From Chloroflexota bacterium (GTDB taxonomy: Bacteria; Chloroflexota; Dehalococcoidia; Lucifugimonadales; Lucifugimonadaceae), in NCBI GenBank assembly GCA_002730555.1, contig PCAM01000013.1:1-53655 (forward strand): 53,655 nucleotides of DNA, read 5' to 3'. Both the position numbers and the translations under genes were made by a program. The number at the start of each line of letters is the position of its first letter. Position 1 is the stretch's first letter. A model generated the notes under the pieces. It was not told the origin of the DNA. It searched no databases and worked only from the letters and a program-made list of their open reading frames with translations. Positions 43,233 to 52,526 of the stretch are shown piece by piece.

Positions 43233-43910
43233 TTGACAAGGCTTCACGTTTTGAAAGTCTTCGTCGGTGCCAACGGGCGCGGAGGCAACCCGCTTGGCGT
43301 GTTTCTTGACGGCGGTGCGTTCACGACAGAACAGCGCCAGCCGGTGGCAACCAGCCTGAACTACTCAGAGACGGTGTTCGTGGACGACACTATCACGGGT
43401 AGGCTCCAGATATTCACGCCCGCGGCCGAGCTGCCGTTCGCCGGGCACCCGCTTGTGGGCACAGCATGGTTGCTTAACAAAGAAGGCCATGCCATCGACG
43501 CGGTGCGCCCTCCCGCCGGTGTTGTGCCCGTGTCCTTTGACGGTGACACTACCTGGATACGCGGCCGACCTGAATGGTCGCCATCCATGGAGTTCGTCCA
43601 GTACGATTCCCCGTCAGAAATAAATGGCCTGACAGGCCCCCCCGACGGCATCGGGTTCGCGTACTGCTGGGCCTGGGAGGACGAACCGGGAGGACGGGTT
43701 CGGGCGCGCGTGTTCGTCCCGGAACACAACATCTTTGAGGACGAGGCCACCGGGTCCGGCGCAGTGGTTTTTGCCGCGCACATCGGACGGGCGGTCACCG
43801 TGAACCAGGGCGCGGGTTCCCTGCTCATGACCCGACTTCACGACGACGGCGCGGTCTCGGTCGGTGGCGCGGTAACGCTTACAAGAACACGCTCATACAC
43901 GATCGGATAA
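43233..43910 (+). CDS. PhzF family protein (short form)
   Basis: The product has the PhzF isomerase signatures: RLHVLKVFVGANGRGGNPLGV, the acid in SETVFV, TPAAELPFAGHPLVGTAWLL and EDEATGSGAVVFAAH. At 225 residues it is shorter than the usual 260-300; the deficit is in the middle of the two-domain repeat. Members catalyse proton shifts on small metabolites; no phenazine genes are present. The start is TTG at 43233-43235 with AGGA upstream. The serine hydrolase follows by 8 nt. Confidence 0.85.
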   Translation: MTRLHVLKVFVGANGRGGNPLGVFLDGGAFTTEQRQPVATSLNYSETVFVDDTITGRLQIFTPAAELPFAGHPLVGTAWLLNKEGHAIDAVRPPAGVVPVSFDGDTTWIRGRPEWSPSMEFVQYDSPSEINGLTGPPDGIGFAYCWAWEDEPGGRVRARVFVPEHNIFEDEATGSGAVVFAAHIGRAVTVNQGAGSLLMTRLHDDGAVSVGGAVTLTRTRSYTIG

Positions 43911-43918
43911 TCGACAGC

Positions 43919-45043
43919 TTGATCACCTCGGAACACAACGGTCACTCCGTAGAGACCATCGCATCTCACATGGGCGAACACATCCCGAAGGCGCTGGGCG
44001 AGACGGGCGTCGCGGGCGCTTCGATCGCGCTCATCAGGGACGGTGAGGTGGTATGGGCGGAGGCCTACGGAACCGCCGACGCCTCCACTGGACGGCCCGT
44101 CACGACCGACACCGTTTTCGAGGTCGCGTCCATCACCAAGCCGCTGTTCACCTACGGCGTCCTGAAGCTCCGAAACGCCGGCGTGCTGGATCTGGACACG
44201 CCGCTCGACGACTATCTGGATGAGCCCTATCTGGACGACCCGCGCATCAAAAAGGTCACGGCCAGACATGTCCTGAGCCACCAGGGTGGCTTCCCGAACT
44301 GGCAGCGCCAGCGGGACGAAGGTCCGCTCAAGATGTACTTCGAGCCGGGCGAGCGTTATTCGTACTCCGGGGAGGGTTTCCAGTACCTCAAACTTGTGGT
44401 CGAGAAGCTCACCGGCCGGCCGGCGCTGGACGTGATCAGCGAGCTGACGCTGGAGCCTTTCGGCATGTCGGAGAGCGACTTTGTATGGCCATCCCGTCGG
44501 AGCGATCCACCGCTCGCGCTGGGCCACGAGAAGGACGGGTCGCCCCGGGAGAAACGCCAGTCGTCGGAGATGAACGCCGCCGCCAGCCTGGTCGGCAGCC
44601 CGACGGAGGTCGCTCGGTTCATGACCTGGATGATGCGGGACGACGCTCACCCGGACGCACTGCCGGTTGGAACGTTGAATGAAATGCTCACCCCGGAAGT
44701 CCCGGTCAACAACTCGCAGTCATGGCACACCGAATGGCCGCGCCTGGACGCCGTATTCAACCACACCGTCTCGTGGGGGCTGGGCTGGTCGCTGGAACAC
44801 CAACCCAACACGACCGGCCCTGCCCCCTGGTTCTGGCACTGGGGCGACAACTCCGTATACTTCAACTTCGCCATCGGCTCCCGCGAATCACGCTCCGGCG
44901 TGGTCGTCCTGACCAACGGCGCGTTTGGCTACACGCTCTGGAAAGACGTGGTCTACATCGCCCTAGGCGGCGAGCACCCGTCACTGGACTGGGTGGCAGA
45001 TGTGTATAGTTCGAGGCATCGCAAACCGGCTAAAACACCGTAG
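43919..45043 (+). CDS. Serine hydrolase, beta-lactamase class C / esterase family
   Basis: The 374-residue protein carries the SxxK nucleophile motif in VASITKPLFTYG, a tyrosine motif in RYSYSGEGFQYL, and HWGDNSVYF near the usual third motif. No signal peptide is seen, which points to a cytoplasmic esterase or peptidase rather than a beta-lactamase. The start is probably TTG at 43919, with an ATG 17 codons later as the alternative. Its last residues (KTP) and TAG stop coincide with the start of a CCGTAGGGGCG repeat. Confidence 0.85.
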   Translation: MITSEHNGHSVETIASHMGEHIPKALGETGVAGASIALIRDGEVVWAEAYGTADASTGRPVTTDTVFEVASITKPLFTYGVLKLRNAGVLDLDTPLDDYLDEPYLDDPRIKKVTARHVLSHQGGFPNWQRQRDEGPLKMYFEPGERYSYSGEGFQYLKLVVEKLTGRPALDVISELTLEPFGMSESDFVWPSRRSDPPLALGHEKDGSPREKRQSSEMNAAASLVGSPTEVARFMTWMMRDDAHPDALPVGTLNEMLTPEVPVNNSQSWHTEWPRLDAVFNHTVSWGLGWSLEHQPNTTGPAPWFWHWGDNSVYFNFAIGSRESRSGVVVLTNGAFGYTLWKDVVYIALGGEHPSLDWVADVYSSRHRKPAKTP

Positions 45044-45489
45044 GGGCGATGCTTGCCCCGCCCTCTCGACAACTTGCAACGCGCCAATTCCTCGCTCCGG
45101 CAAATTCTTGTCATCGTGAACTCTATCCGGGATTCGATCGATTGATTTGACAGCCCGATGCCGGCGACGACGAGAGACGTTGACGCTGGTGTAAGGCTGA
45201 CGTTAAAGATCGCGACAGCACTTACAGACGCTCCCTTGTGGCCGGCCGATCCTGAATCGAGTTCAGGATGGCTATTGTGCCGAGGATGACAGAGTTCACG
45301 TTCCGGTTAATCACGACGACGGTCGCCCGCATCCGTTTGCCCCCCCCTCTTAGTGGGAGAGGGTCGGGGGGGGCCGCCGCCAGGCGGATGATCCACAGAG
45401 CGTCCTCCCACAATCCCGGTCCTTCGAGAACCTCAGGGCACGGTTTCCGAACCGATCTAACTTCACCCAAAATAACCGCCTCACGGGGC
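45031..45489. repeat. Intergenic region with three repeat families
   Basis: It holds an ACACCGTAGGGGCG element (45031-45063), a CCTGAATCGAGTTCAGG palindrome (45248-45271) and a CCCTCT/AGAGGG palindrome (45345-45363). The region lies between convergent genes; no gene is supported. Confidence 0.65.
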
Positions 45490-46668
45490 CTATCCCCCGT
45501 ACCCCCCCAGCGCGTGCGCCTTCAGGAAGTCCAGATCGATCTCCAACCCCAATCCCGGCCTGTCGCTCACATACAGATCGCCCTTCCGGATATCCAGCGG
45601 ATAGTCGATGAACTTGTTGTAGCCGGACAGGTCGTATTTGTTCGTTTCCAGCTTGTAGAAATTCGGCACGTTCATGCAGACATGCGCCCCGGCGATCACG
45701 TTGACCGGGCCTGCCGCGTCGTGCGGCGAGAGCGGCACGTAGTACGCCTCCGCCAGGTTTGCGATCTTCTTCAGCTCCGTGATGCCGCCCGTCCAGGTCA
45801 CGTCCGGCATGATGTAGTCAGCCAACTCCTGCTCGAGGATCGGGATGAATTCCCAACGGGTGTAGAGCCGCTCTCCCACCGAAATCTTCTGCGGGATCTG
45901 GTCCTTCACCTGCTTCAATGCGTGGTAACTCTCCGGCGGGCACGGCTCCTCGAACCACAGGATGTCGTACTCCTCCATGCGCTGCGCCAGCCGCACCGCC
46001 GTCGGCACGTTGAACATGGCGTGGGCGTCGATAAGAAGCTCCGTTTCGGGTCCCGCGGCTTCCCGAATGGCGGCCGTGATCTCGACCGCCTCTTCCTCGC
46101 CGCGCTTCGAGATCTGACCGTCGATGTACCAGGCGTTGCCCTCTGGAAGAGCGTGCATGAAGGGATCGAATTTAAAGGCTCGATGTCCTGAGGCAACGAT
46201 CTCTTTCGCGTCCTCAGCCGCGCCTACCGGCTCTTGCGGCTCCGGCGGGTGGCAGTACAACCCAATCCGATCCCGTACCGCACCACCCAGCAGTTTGTAG
46301 ATCGGTTGCCCCAGGTCCTTGCCCCGAATGTCCCACAACGCGATGTCGATGGCGCTGATCGCGGCGGTGGTGGCACCCCGCGAACCGACATATGTCATGC
46401 GTCGGAACACCTTGTGCCAGATGTATTCGATGTCGGACGGATCCTCGCCGATCACCAGCGCTGAGATCTCTTTAACGAAGCCGTGCATCGCCCGGTTTCC
46501 CACCAGCTTCGGGAACGGCGTGATCTCGCCCCAACCCGTAATCCCGGCATCCGTCTCCACTTGCACAAACAGGAACTCCCGCTTGGTAGGCATGCGCGGC
46601 TTCCTCTTGCCCGGTCGGTCGTCCCAGTCGGTCTTGATCAACCAGGGAGTGACGGCGGTGATCTTCAT
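45490..46668 (-). CDS. Mandelate racemase/enolase-superfamily dehydratase, galactonate dehydratase-like
   Basis: The 392-residue enzyme has metal ligands in LLIDAHAMF (Asp), WFEEPCPPE (Glu) and VGERLYTRWEF (Glu), and a base His in PLSPHDAAGP. The Asp-x-His pair DAH together with the second His is the arrangement of D-galactonate dehydratase (GalD/DgoD), in contrast to the enzyme at 24.1 kb. It likely dehydrates a sugar acid to a 2-keto-3-deoxy acid. I start at the ATG 46666-46668 (MKITAVTPWL), with AGGAAGAG upstream. Confidence 0.88.
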   Translation of the reverse strand: MKITAVTPWLIKTDWDDRPGKRKPRMPTKREFLFVQVETDAGITGWGEITPFPKLVGNRAMHGFVKEISALVIGEDPSDIEYIWHKVFRRMTYVGSRGATTAAISAIDIALWDIRGKDLGQPIYKLLGGAVRDRIGLYCHPPEPQEPVGAAEDAKEIVASGHRAFKFDPFMHALPEGNAWYIDGQISKRGEEEAVEITAAIREAAGPETELLIDAHAMFNVPTAVRLAQRMEEYDILWFEEPCPPESYHALKQVKDQIPQKISVGERLYTRWEFIPILEQELADYIMPDVTWTGGITELKKIANLAEAYYVPLSPHDAAGPVNVIAGAHVCMNVPNFYKLETNKYDLSGYNKFIDYPLDIRKGDLYVSDRPGLGLEIDLDFLKAHALGGYGG

Positions 46669-47012
46669 GGGTGCTCTCTTCCTGAGTGGACCTATGGAGT
46701 AAATGAAGTCCGGATTATGCATCAGTTCGCGTGACGAATAATCACCTCCCTAACAGCCTCCTTGCACATGAGGACGGGCTGTCATTGCCCCTCTCCCGAT
46801 GGGAGAAGGCTGGGGTAAGGGAGATTCAAGCGTCGCACAACGTCGTTGTATTGGAACGAAATAAGTCCATTAATCTAATCGCCACAGGGGCGGATAGCGA
46901 TCCGCCCCTGAACGTGAATTACGGAGATCTAGCGCATACCGGAGACAACGCCATCACCCTGCCGTAACATCCGCCCACACCATCACACCCACCCCACGGA
47001 GTCCCGTACAAA
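46669..47012. repeat. Divergent intergenic region with two palindromic repeats
   Basis: It carries a CCCTCTCCC palindrome (46789-46809) and a perfect 10-bp AGGGGCGGAT/ATCCGCCCCT palindrome with a 4-nt loop (46886-46909). Promoters for the two divergent genes must lie here, but none is clear. Confidence 0.65.
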
Positions 47013-47927
47013 TTGACCCAACAGCACCCAGGCGCTCCCTTCAGGGGCATCTACGGAATCCCACCTACCCCATTCAATGAAGACGAATCGCTAGACCGCA
47101 ACAGCCTGGAGTCGGTCCTCCACTTCACGGTCGAGTCCGGGTGTCACGGCGTCGTAATGCCCGTGATGGTGTCCGAGTTCGAGGTGCTGACGGACGAAGA
47201 GCGTAAAGAGATCGTGGAGACCACGGTCAGCGTCGTGGCCGGTCGCGTCCCCGTGGTCGCAGGCGTCACCGGCGTCGCCAACGCCCACTCGATCGGCCTC
47301 GCAAAACACGCCCAGGACGCCGGGGTCGACGCCGTCATTGCCATGCCCCCTCACTCCCGCGCCACCACCGAATCGGAGGTCGTGCGCTTCTTCCATGAAC
47401 TTGGCGCAGCGGTAGATCTGCCGGTGTTCGTCCAGAACTTCGGCGGCGCATACGCCATGCCAACCCCGACACTTGCGAAGCTCGTTCACGATGTCCCGAA
47501 TGTTTCCTATGTGAAGGAAGAGGGGTCAGAACCCCTGCAGGCCGCCACCCGCATCATTGAGGCCGCAGGCGACGACATCCTGGGCGTGATGGGCGGCTTC
47601 GGGGCGAGGATGCTGATCGATGAGTGGCGACGAGGCGAGGCAGGAAACATGCCCGCGTCGCACTACGGCGATGTCCACTCCAGAATCTGGAACCTGCTGG
47701 AGGAGGGCGATGAAAAGGGCGCCCGGGCCATCTACGAGCGCATCCTGCCGCTCGTCTTGCATGACAACCTGGTGGTTATCAAGGAGGTCTTCGTCCGTCG
47801 CGGCGTGATCGCCAACAACACCATGCGATCGCCCTACGGCATCACAGCGCCGGACCGCCACGGCTGGGACGAGATCGACTACCTGCATGCCCACGCCAGC
47901 GACCTGTTCACCTGGAAGAAGAGCTAG
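47013..47927 (+). CDS. DapA (dihydrodipicolinate synthase/N-acetylneuraminate lyase) family protein
   Basis: The 304-residue protein is a class I aldolase-type barrel. The Schiff-base lysine is in VSYVKEEGS, preceded by the family patterns IPPTPFNEDESLD and VPVVAGVTG. The tyrosine normally found about 28 residues before the lysine (YNxP) is absent: the segment reads VQNFGGAYAM. It therefore probably cleaves or dehydrates a keto-deoxy sugar acid by a changed mechanism rather than making lysine. The start is TTG at 47013 with GGAG upstream. Confidence 0.86.
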   Translation: MTQQHPGAPFRGIYGIPPTPFNEDESLDRNSLESVLHFTVESGCHGVVMPVMVSEFEVLTDEERKEIVETTVSVVAGRVPVVAGVTGVANAHSIGLAKHAQDAGVDAVIAMPPHSRATTESEVVRFFHELGAAVDLPVFVQNFGGAYAMPTPTLAKLVHDVPNVSYVKEEGSEPLQAATRIIEAAGDDILGVMGGFGARMLIDEWRRGEAGNMPASHYGDVHSRIWNLLEEGDEKGARAIYERILPLVLHDNLVVIKEVFVRRGVIANNTMRSPYGITAPDRHGWDEIDYLHAHASDLFTWKKS

Positions 47928-48331
47928 CCCCGATCAGCATCGACCCTCTCGCTCATATCCAGGGGTGAACGGAACTCGTACTGAGCCCGCAGAAGTGGGT
48001 CCGCCCCTCGAAAGGAGGAGGCTCCACCGCGCGGGTAAATGTTTGTCACCCCACCCACTCCGGAAGTAACCTACGTTGCCGAACCGGCAAATAAGGAACC
48101 AAACACACCGTAGGGCGGCTGACTGTCCGCCCAAAGACGGGGCGCAAGCCCCGCCCCGACCCCCGCACTCCAACCGGCCATACGAACGCAAAGACACCAG
48201 CGTTCTTGAGGTTCTCGAAGGGCCCCACAAAAAGGACCTCCCAAAACTTTGCCTCCCTCTCCCCTGGCGGGAGAGGGCCGGGGTGAGGAGGTTCGTCAGC
48301 CCGCCCCGTTGGGGCGAAGAAAGAGAAACCC
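47928..48331. repeat. Repeat-rich gap before ilvD
   Basis: Elements include ACACCGTAGGGCGG...GTCCGCCC (48105-48132), GGGGC/GCCCC (48139-48157) and a CCCTCTCCC palindrome (48255-48277). The last lies 54 nt upstream of ilvD. No gene is seen. Confidence 0.65.
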
Positions 48332-50098
48332 ATGACCACCGCCGACCAACCCGCAGGCGCCACCTCCAACGTCGCGGCCAACCGCGCAGCCAAACGCGCC
48401 CCCGGCAAATGGCGCTCATGGGAAACGACAGAGGGTGCCATCCGCGCCCCCCACCGCTCCATGATGCGAGCCATGGGACTCTCCGACAAAGACATCGATC
48501 AGCCTTTCGTCGGTGTCGCCTCCACCCACAACGAAGTCACACCCTGCAACATCGGCATCGCCCCGTTGGCTGAGGCCGTCAAAGCCGGCGTCTCCGCCGC
48601 CGAGGGCACCGCCTTCATGTTCGGCACCATCACCGTGTCAGACGCCATATCCATGGGCACTGAAGGCATGAAAGGTTCCCTCGTCTCCCGGGAGATCATT
48701 GCCGACTCCATAGAGACGGTCTGCTTTGCCGAGCGCTTCGACGGCCTGGTTGCCGTCGCCGCCTGCGATAAGTCGCAACCCGGGGCGATGATGGCCATGG
48801 CCCGGCTCAACATTCCATCGGTCTACGTCTACGGCGGCTCCATCCTTCCCGGGAGCTGGCGAGGCGAAGACATCCAGATCCAGAGCATGTTTGAGGCCGT
48901 CGGCCAGCACCAGGCCGGTCAAATTGACGACGAAGAGCTCTACAACATGGAGCTGCGCGCCTGCCCGGGCCCGGGCGCGTGCGGCGGCATGTTCACGGCC
49001 AACACCATGTCCAGCATCGGCGAGGCGATGGGCATATCGCTGCCGGGCGCGGCCTCAGAACCAGCGGTCGACCAGCGCAAGATCGCGTCATCCCGGGCCG
49101 CCGGTGAGGCGGTGATGCACCTGCTCCAGGAGGACATCCGGCCCTCCGACATCATGACCCGCAAGGCCTTCGACAACGCCGTTGCGCTGGTCGTGTCGAT
49201 GGGCGGATCCACCAACACGGCGCTCCACCTCCCGGCGATCGCCAACGAGGCGGGGGTGCCGCTGGACCTGAAGGACATCCACGACATCTCGATGCGCACT
49301 CCCCTGCTGGCGGACATGAAGCCGGGCGGCCGCTACCTTATGTACGACTTGGACCGCGCCGGCGGCATCCCGGTGGTGATGAAGCGACTCCTGGAGGCGG
49401 GTGTCCTGCACGGCGACGCCATGACGGTGACGGGTAAGACGATCGAGGAGAACCTGGCGGACGTCGTGACCGACTCCAAGACGCACATCTACCCGGCAAA
49501 CGGCAGGCCAGAGCCGATCATCTCGTCCATCACCGAGCCGCTCTCGGAGACCGGCGGCCTCGTGACGCTGTTTGGGAACCTGGCGCCCGAGGGAGCGACC
49601 CTGAAGGTCGCAGGCCACCAGTTCGGTGCAAGCTGGTCCGGTCCGGCTCGGGTGTTTGAACAGGAAGAAGAACTGATCGACGCCCTCAACGCTCGGACCG
49701 TCAAAGAGGGCGAGTTCATCGTCATCCGATACGAGGGGCCGAAGGGTGGACCCGGCATGCGGGAGATGCTGCAAGTCACCGGCATGATCGCCGGACAGGG
49801 GCTGAACGAAAAGGTCTTCCTCATGACCGACGGCCGATTCTCCGGTGCAACTCACGGCTCCATGATCGCCCACGTCGGCCCGGAAGCCTACGTAGGCGGC
49901 CCGATAGCAGCCGTAGAAGACGGCGACATAATCGAACTAGACCTCGAAAACTTCGAACTGAACCTCAAGATCAGCAAAGAAGAAATGACCCGCCGTCTAG
50001 CAGCCTGGACGCCCCGAGAGCCGAGCTACACCCGAGGCACACTAGGCAAGTACATCAAGCTAGTTCAACCAGCGTCCAAGGGCGCGATTACGGGGTAG
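48332..50098 (+). CDS. ilvD: Dihydroxy-acid dehydratase
   Basis: The 588-residue protein belongs to the IlvD/Edd family of Fe-S dehydratases. Cluster cysteines are in [18 protein letters not shown] and [23 protein letters not shown] and the C-terminal [10 protein letters not shown] are also conserved. IlvD makes 2-ketoisovalerate and its homologue in branched-chain amino acid synthesis. No other ilv genes are nearby and several sugar-acid enzymes are, so a sugar-acid dehydratase role cannot be ruled out. Confidence 0.92.
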   Translation: MTTADQPAGATSNVAANRAAKRAPGKWRSWETTEGAIRAPHRSMMRAMGLSDKDIDQPFVGVASTHNEVTPCNIGIAPLAEAVKAGVSAAEGTAFMFGTITVSDAISMGTEGMKGSLVSREIIADSIETVCFAERFDGLVAVAACDKSQPGAMMAMARLNIPSVYVYGGSILPGSWRGEDIQIQSMFEAVGQHQAGQIDDEELYNMELRACPGPGACGGMFTANTMSSIGEAMGISLPGAASEPAVDQRKIASSRAAGEAVMHLLQEDIRPSDIMTRKAFDNAVALVVSMGGSTNTALHLPAIANEAGVPLDLKDIHDISMRTPLLADMKPGGRYLMYDLDRAGGIPVVMKRLLEAGVLHGDAMTVTGKTIEENLADVVTDSKTHIYPANGRPEPIISSITEPLSETGGLVTLFGNLAPEGATLKVAGHQFGASWSGPARVFEQEEELIDALNARTVKEGEFIVIRYEGPKGGPGMREMLQVTGMIAGQGLNEKVFLMTDGRFSGATHGSMIAHVGPEAYVGGPIAAVEDGDIIELDLENFELNLKISKEEMTRRLAAWTPREPSYTRGTLGKYIKLVQPASKGAITG

Positions 50099-50458
50099 GT
50101 CTCATATCTGGGCGAGACTCCGGATTGGTTCGACATAGGACCGCAAACCTTGGATTTCTGACATTTTCGGAGTACGCATGTCACGCACAGGCTGGCTTCC
50201 GTATACATCAACGAGAGCGCATAAGGTGAGTTGAATAGCGTCATTAGCGTCTAAGGGGAATGATGGCTGAGACTCGGGCATCCATTTTGGGGGTCCCAAA
50301 GATTTACCGTGCAAATCCCGGATGAACTGTGAATGGCAAAAATCGTGGTTACCTGGTCCAGTCCCCTCCGGAGTTTCGAACCGCATTCCTATCGCATTTG
50401 GAAAAGAGTCCGGAGAGGCTCTCGAAGGGTCTAGTTGTGGGCAACGCGTGTCTGTCGA
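50099..50458. other. Intergenic region, no confident gene
   Basis: A minus-strand frame of 94 codons (50102-50386) starts MRFETPEGTGPGNHDF, but it has no recognisable domain or ribosome-binding site. I treat the region as non-coding or degraded. Confidence 0.4.
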
Positions 50459-50737
50459 TCAATCATCCGTACGACGCGCATGTGCCAACGCCGCAAGCGC
50501 CTCAAATTCATCTCGGATCAAGGCCTCCTTTTTCGCCCGCCGCCAACCCTTGACCTGGTGTTCCGACTCCGCAGCCGCGATCGCCGAATCGCACTCGACC
50601 GCGTAGACAAGCGAGACCGGTGGGCGTTTCGACGTGCATCCGGACACCAAGCCTGCATTGTGCTCCCAGGCACGACGTTCAACATCGACGGTTGAGCCGG
50701 TGTAGTACGAGCCATCACAGCATCGCAGGATGTAGAG
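50459..50737 (-). pseudogene. GIY-YIG nuclease domain, 5' end disrupted
   Basis: The frame reads LYILRCCDGSYYTGSTVDVE, then WEHNAG, RPPVSLVYAVE and HQVKGWRRAKKEALI, the classic small GIY-YIG (YhbQ-like) domain. No usable start codon exists: the codon before the first conserved residue is TGA (50738-50740), where family members usually have Trp or another large residue. The first in-frame GTG lies after the catalytic half. A recent nonsense mutation is the simplest explanation. Confidence 0.6.
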
Positions 50738-50937
50738 TCAGGCCTTGAGAACACAATACGACTCGGCGTAGCCCTAGCCGGCAGACTAGTCGCAGCCCCA
50801 CCTTTCGAGAGCGTCAGGGTGGGTTGGGGGGAGTACCTCCCGGTGGGTTTCGGGAGAGAACGTCCGCTTGGGCTACGGAAGAGTCCTGGTGAAGATATGG
50901 ATTCACCGGGCAACGGGACTTGCTGTCGTCCCAGCCG

Positions 50938-51984
50938 CTACGCCTTCTTGATCTTGATCACTGACCCGGCATCCGCATCGGTCATCGCCACCGTGTTGCG
51001 GAGCGGTGCGCTGAATCCTTCGGAGTAGATCGTCACCTCGTCTCCGTCAGCGTACTTCCACGGCCGTCCCGTGTAGCTGATCTTGCTCGTGCCGAAATAG
51101 TGCACGTGGATATCGCCCGGCACCCGGTGCCCCGGGTATTTGAAGTGGTGGTCCTCACAGTTGGTCAGCGTGTGCGACATGTACTTCTCGCCCGAGTAAA
51201 TCGGTCCGCTCTCGTAGATCGTCTCGCCGGAGCGCGTCACGATGCATTCGTACTCAAGCTCGATGAATGGGAAGTCGGTCACCAGCTCTGGGCCGATCGA
51301 GCACACGCGGAGTTTGGACGGTGCCAGGTACAGGTAGTTGATGCGTTCCGTCTCGTGATCCGCCCACTCGTTTCCGAGCGTGAACCCCAGCCGGCGCGGC
51401 ACACCGTCACGATCGATGATGTAGCAGCCGGCAAGCTCCGGTTCCTCGCCGCCGTCAAGGGCATATGCCGGGATGTCCAACGGCTGCCCCGGGCCTCGCA
51501 GGAAGGTCCCATTGCCCTTGTAAAACCACTCCGGGGAGACGCCCCGCGTCCCGGGCTCTGGTCTGCCGCCATCGATGCCCATCTGGAACATCTTTGCGGA
51601 GTCGGTCACCGGCTCGTTTGTGGTCGGTTCTTCATCTCCGATGTGCATAGCGTCGCGCGATTGCATACTGCCGGTATGCGTCAACCCAGTACCTGAGATC
51701 AGCACGCGGTGTGGGTCAATATGGTCGACCGGAGGGTGCAAGAACGGCTCATCGCCTCCGAACGGAACGCCGATGAGCCGGGCGTAGTTCAGCCGCGTGC
51801 TGCTGGCGTCGACAGCTTCCTGGAGCAGCTGCTCAAAGCTGACTCCCGAGTTCTGCGCGGCGTCGAATACCTGAAAAATGTAGGTCAACGATGGTGACTC
51901 GGCCGTGATGTCGATGACGTCGAGTTCGTCAACGACTCCGACCCGCCTGCCCGTGCCCGGGATCTCAAACTGGACTACCCGCAT
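50938..51984 (-). CDS. AraD1/GguC family protein (fumarylacetoacetate hydrolase-like fold)
   Basis: The 348-residue protein follows the AraD1/GguC pattern: VLISGTGLTHTGSMQSRDAMH, then EWFYKGNGTFLRGPGQPLDIP, a DHETERINYLYLAPSK segment and VPGDIHVHYFGTSKISY. Relatives sit in arabinose and galactose operons, and AraD1 acts as a sugar-acid dehydratase. GAAAGG lies 5 nt before the ATG. With the epimerase downstream (divergent) and the other dehydratases it fits sugar-acid breakdown. Confidence 0.87.
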   Translation of the reverse strand: MRVVQFEIPGTGRRVGVVDELDVIDITAESPSLTYIFQVFDAAQNSGVSFEQLLQEAVDASSTRLNYARLIGVPFGGDEPFLHPPVDHIDPHRVLISGTGLTHTGSMQSRDAMHIGDEEPTTNEPVTDSAKMFQMGIDGGRPEPGTRGVSPEWFYKGNGTFLRGPGQPLDIPAYALDGGEEPELAGCYIIDRDGVPRRLGFTLGNEWADHETERINYLYLAPSKLRVCSIGPELVTDFPFIELEYECIVTRSGETIYESGPIYSGEKYMSHTLTNCEDHHFKYPGHRVPGDIHVHYFGTSKISYTGRPWKYADGDEVTIYSEGFSAPLRNTVAMTDADAGSVIKIKKA

Positions 51985-52526
51985 TTTGACCTTTCGTTAT
52001 TTGGTTTCTGCGCTACCGATGCGTTGGGCAGTCGATGGTAACGGCTGGCGGGTTGTGATGCCCACTTCCCGAGGCATTCGCCCGGTCCTCGAGGCGTTCC
52101 CTCGATTCTCAAGGCTTCTGAAGGACGGGCGTGGGCGGATACTAATCTGCCGCTACGGTGTTGTTGGGAACTGCACCTATGGGTTGGAGGGCGGCATCCG
52201 GGATGATGCCGGCGGATTCGGAGCTGATTATCAAAAGGTCTTAGCTCTTCACAGGGGGTTCCTCATTGCTCTGCCGGAGGCGCATTCAGACGGTGCCGTA
52301 CTTCGCCCCATCGATGGGGAACACTCGGGGTCCGGAGATGCGAGTTCCACTCTGGATTCATGTCTCATATGAATCGGATGCGGTGTTGGTCGATCAGGCG
52401 CGGGCCGGTCGTGTTCGCGATCGAGGTACAGGAAACCAGACGCGCTTGTGCGCACACACGCCGCGCCCTACCCTACCGGCCACCTCACGACCGAATCAAT
52501 CTGGCCCAAATCCGTGGAGTATCCCG
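51985..52526. repeat. Divergent intergenic region with one reversed CCGTAGGGGCGG repeat
   Basis: GGGCGGATACTAATCTGCCG to TACGGTGTT at 52133-52162 is a reversed copy of the repeat family seen at 32701 and 45031. Open frames elsewhere in the region lack motifs. Promoters for both flanking genes should be here, but I cannot place them. Confidence 0.55.

Noticed and set aside
50360-50400. TTCGAA sequence resembling a tRNA T-loop
   Set aside because: The flanking arms do not pair and no acceptor or anticodon arm is found.
50738-50740. TGA at the start of the GIY-YIG domain as a fourth selenocysteine codon
   Set aside because: Family members do not have a catalytic cysteine at this position, and no start codon lies upstream at a sensible distance. 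A nonsense mutation is simpler.
51905-52372. 155-codon plus-strand frame
   Set aside because: It begins antisense to the AraD1/GguC gene and runs through a repeat; no domain is seen.
52266-52526. N-terminal extension of the epimerase frame
   Set aside because: It has no conservation with the SDR family and precedes a TTG start that has a proper ribosome-binding site.
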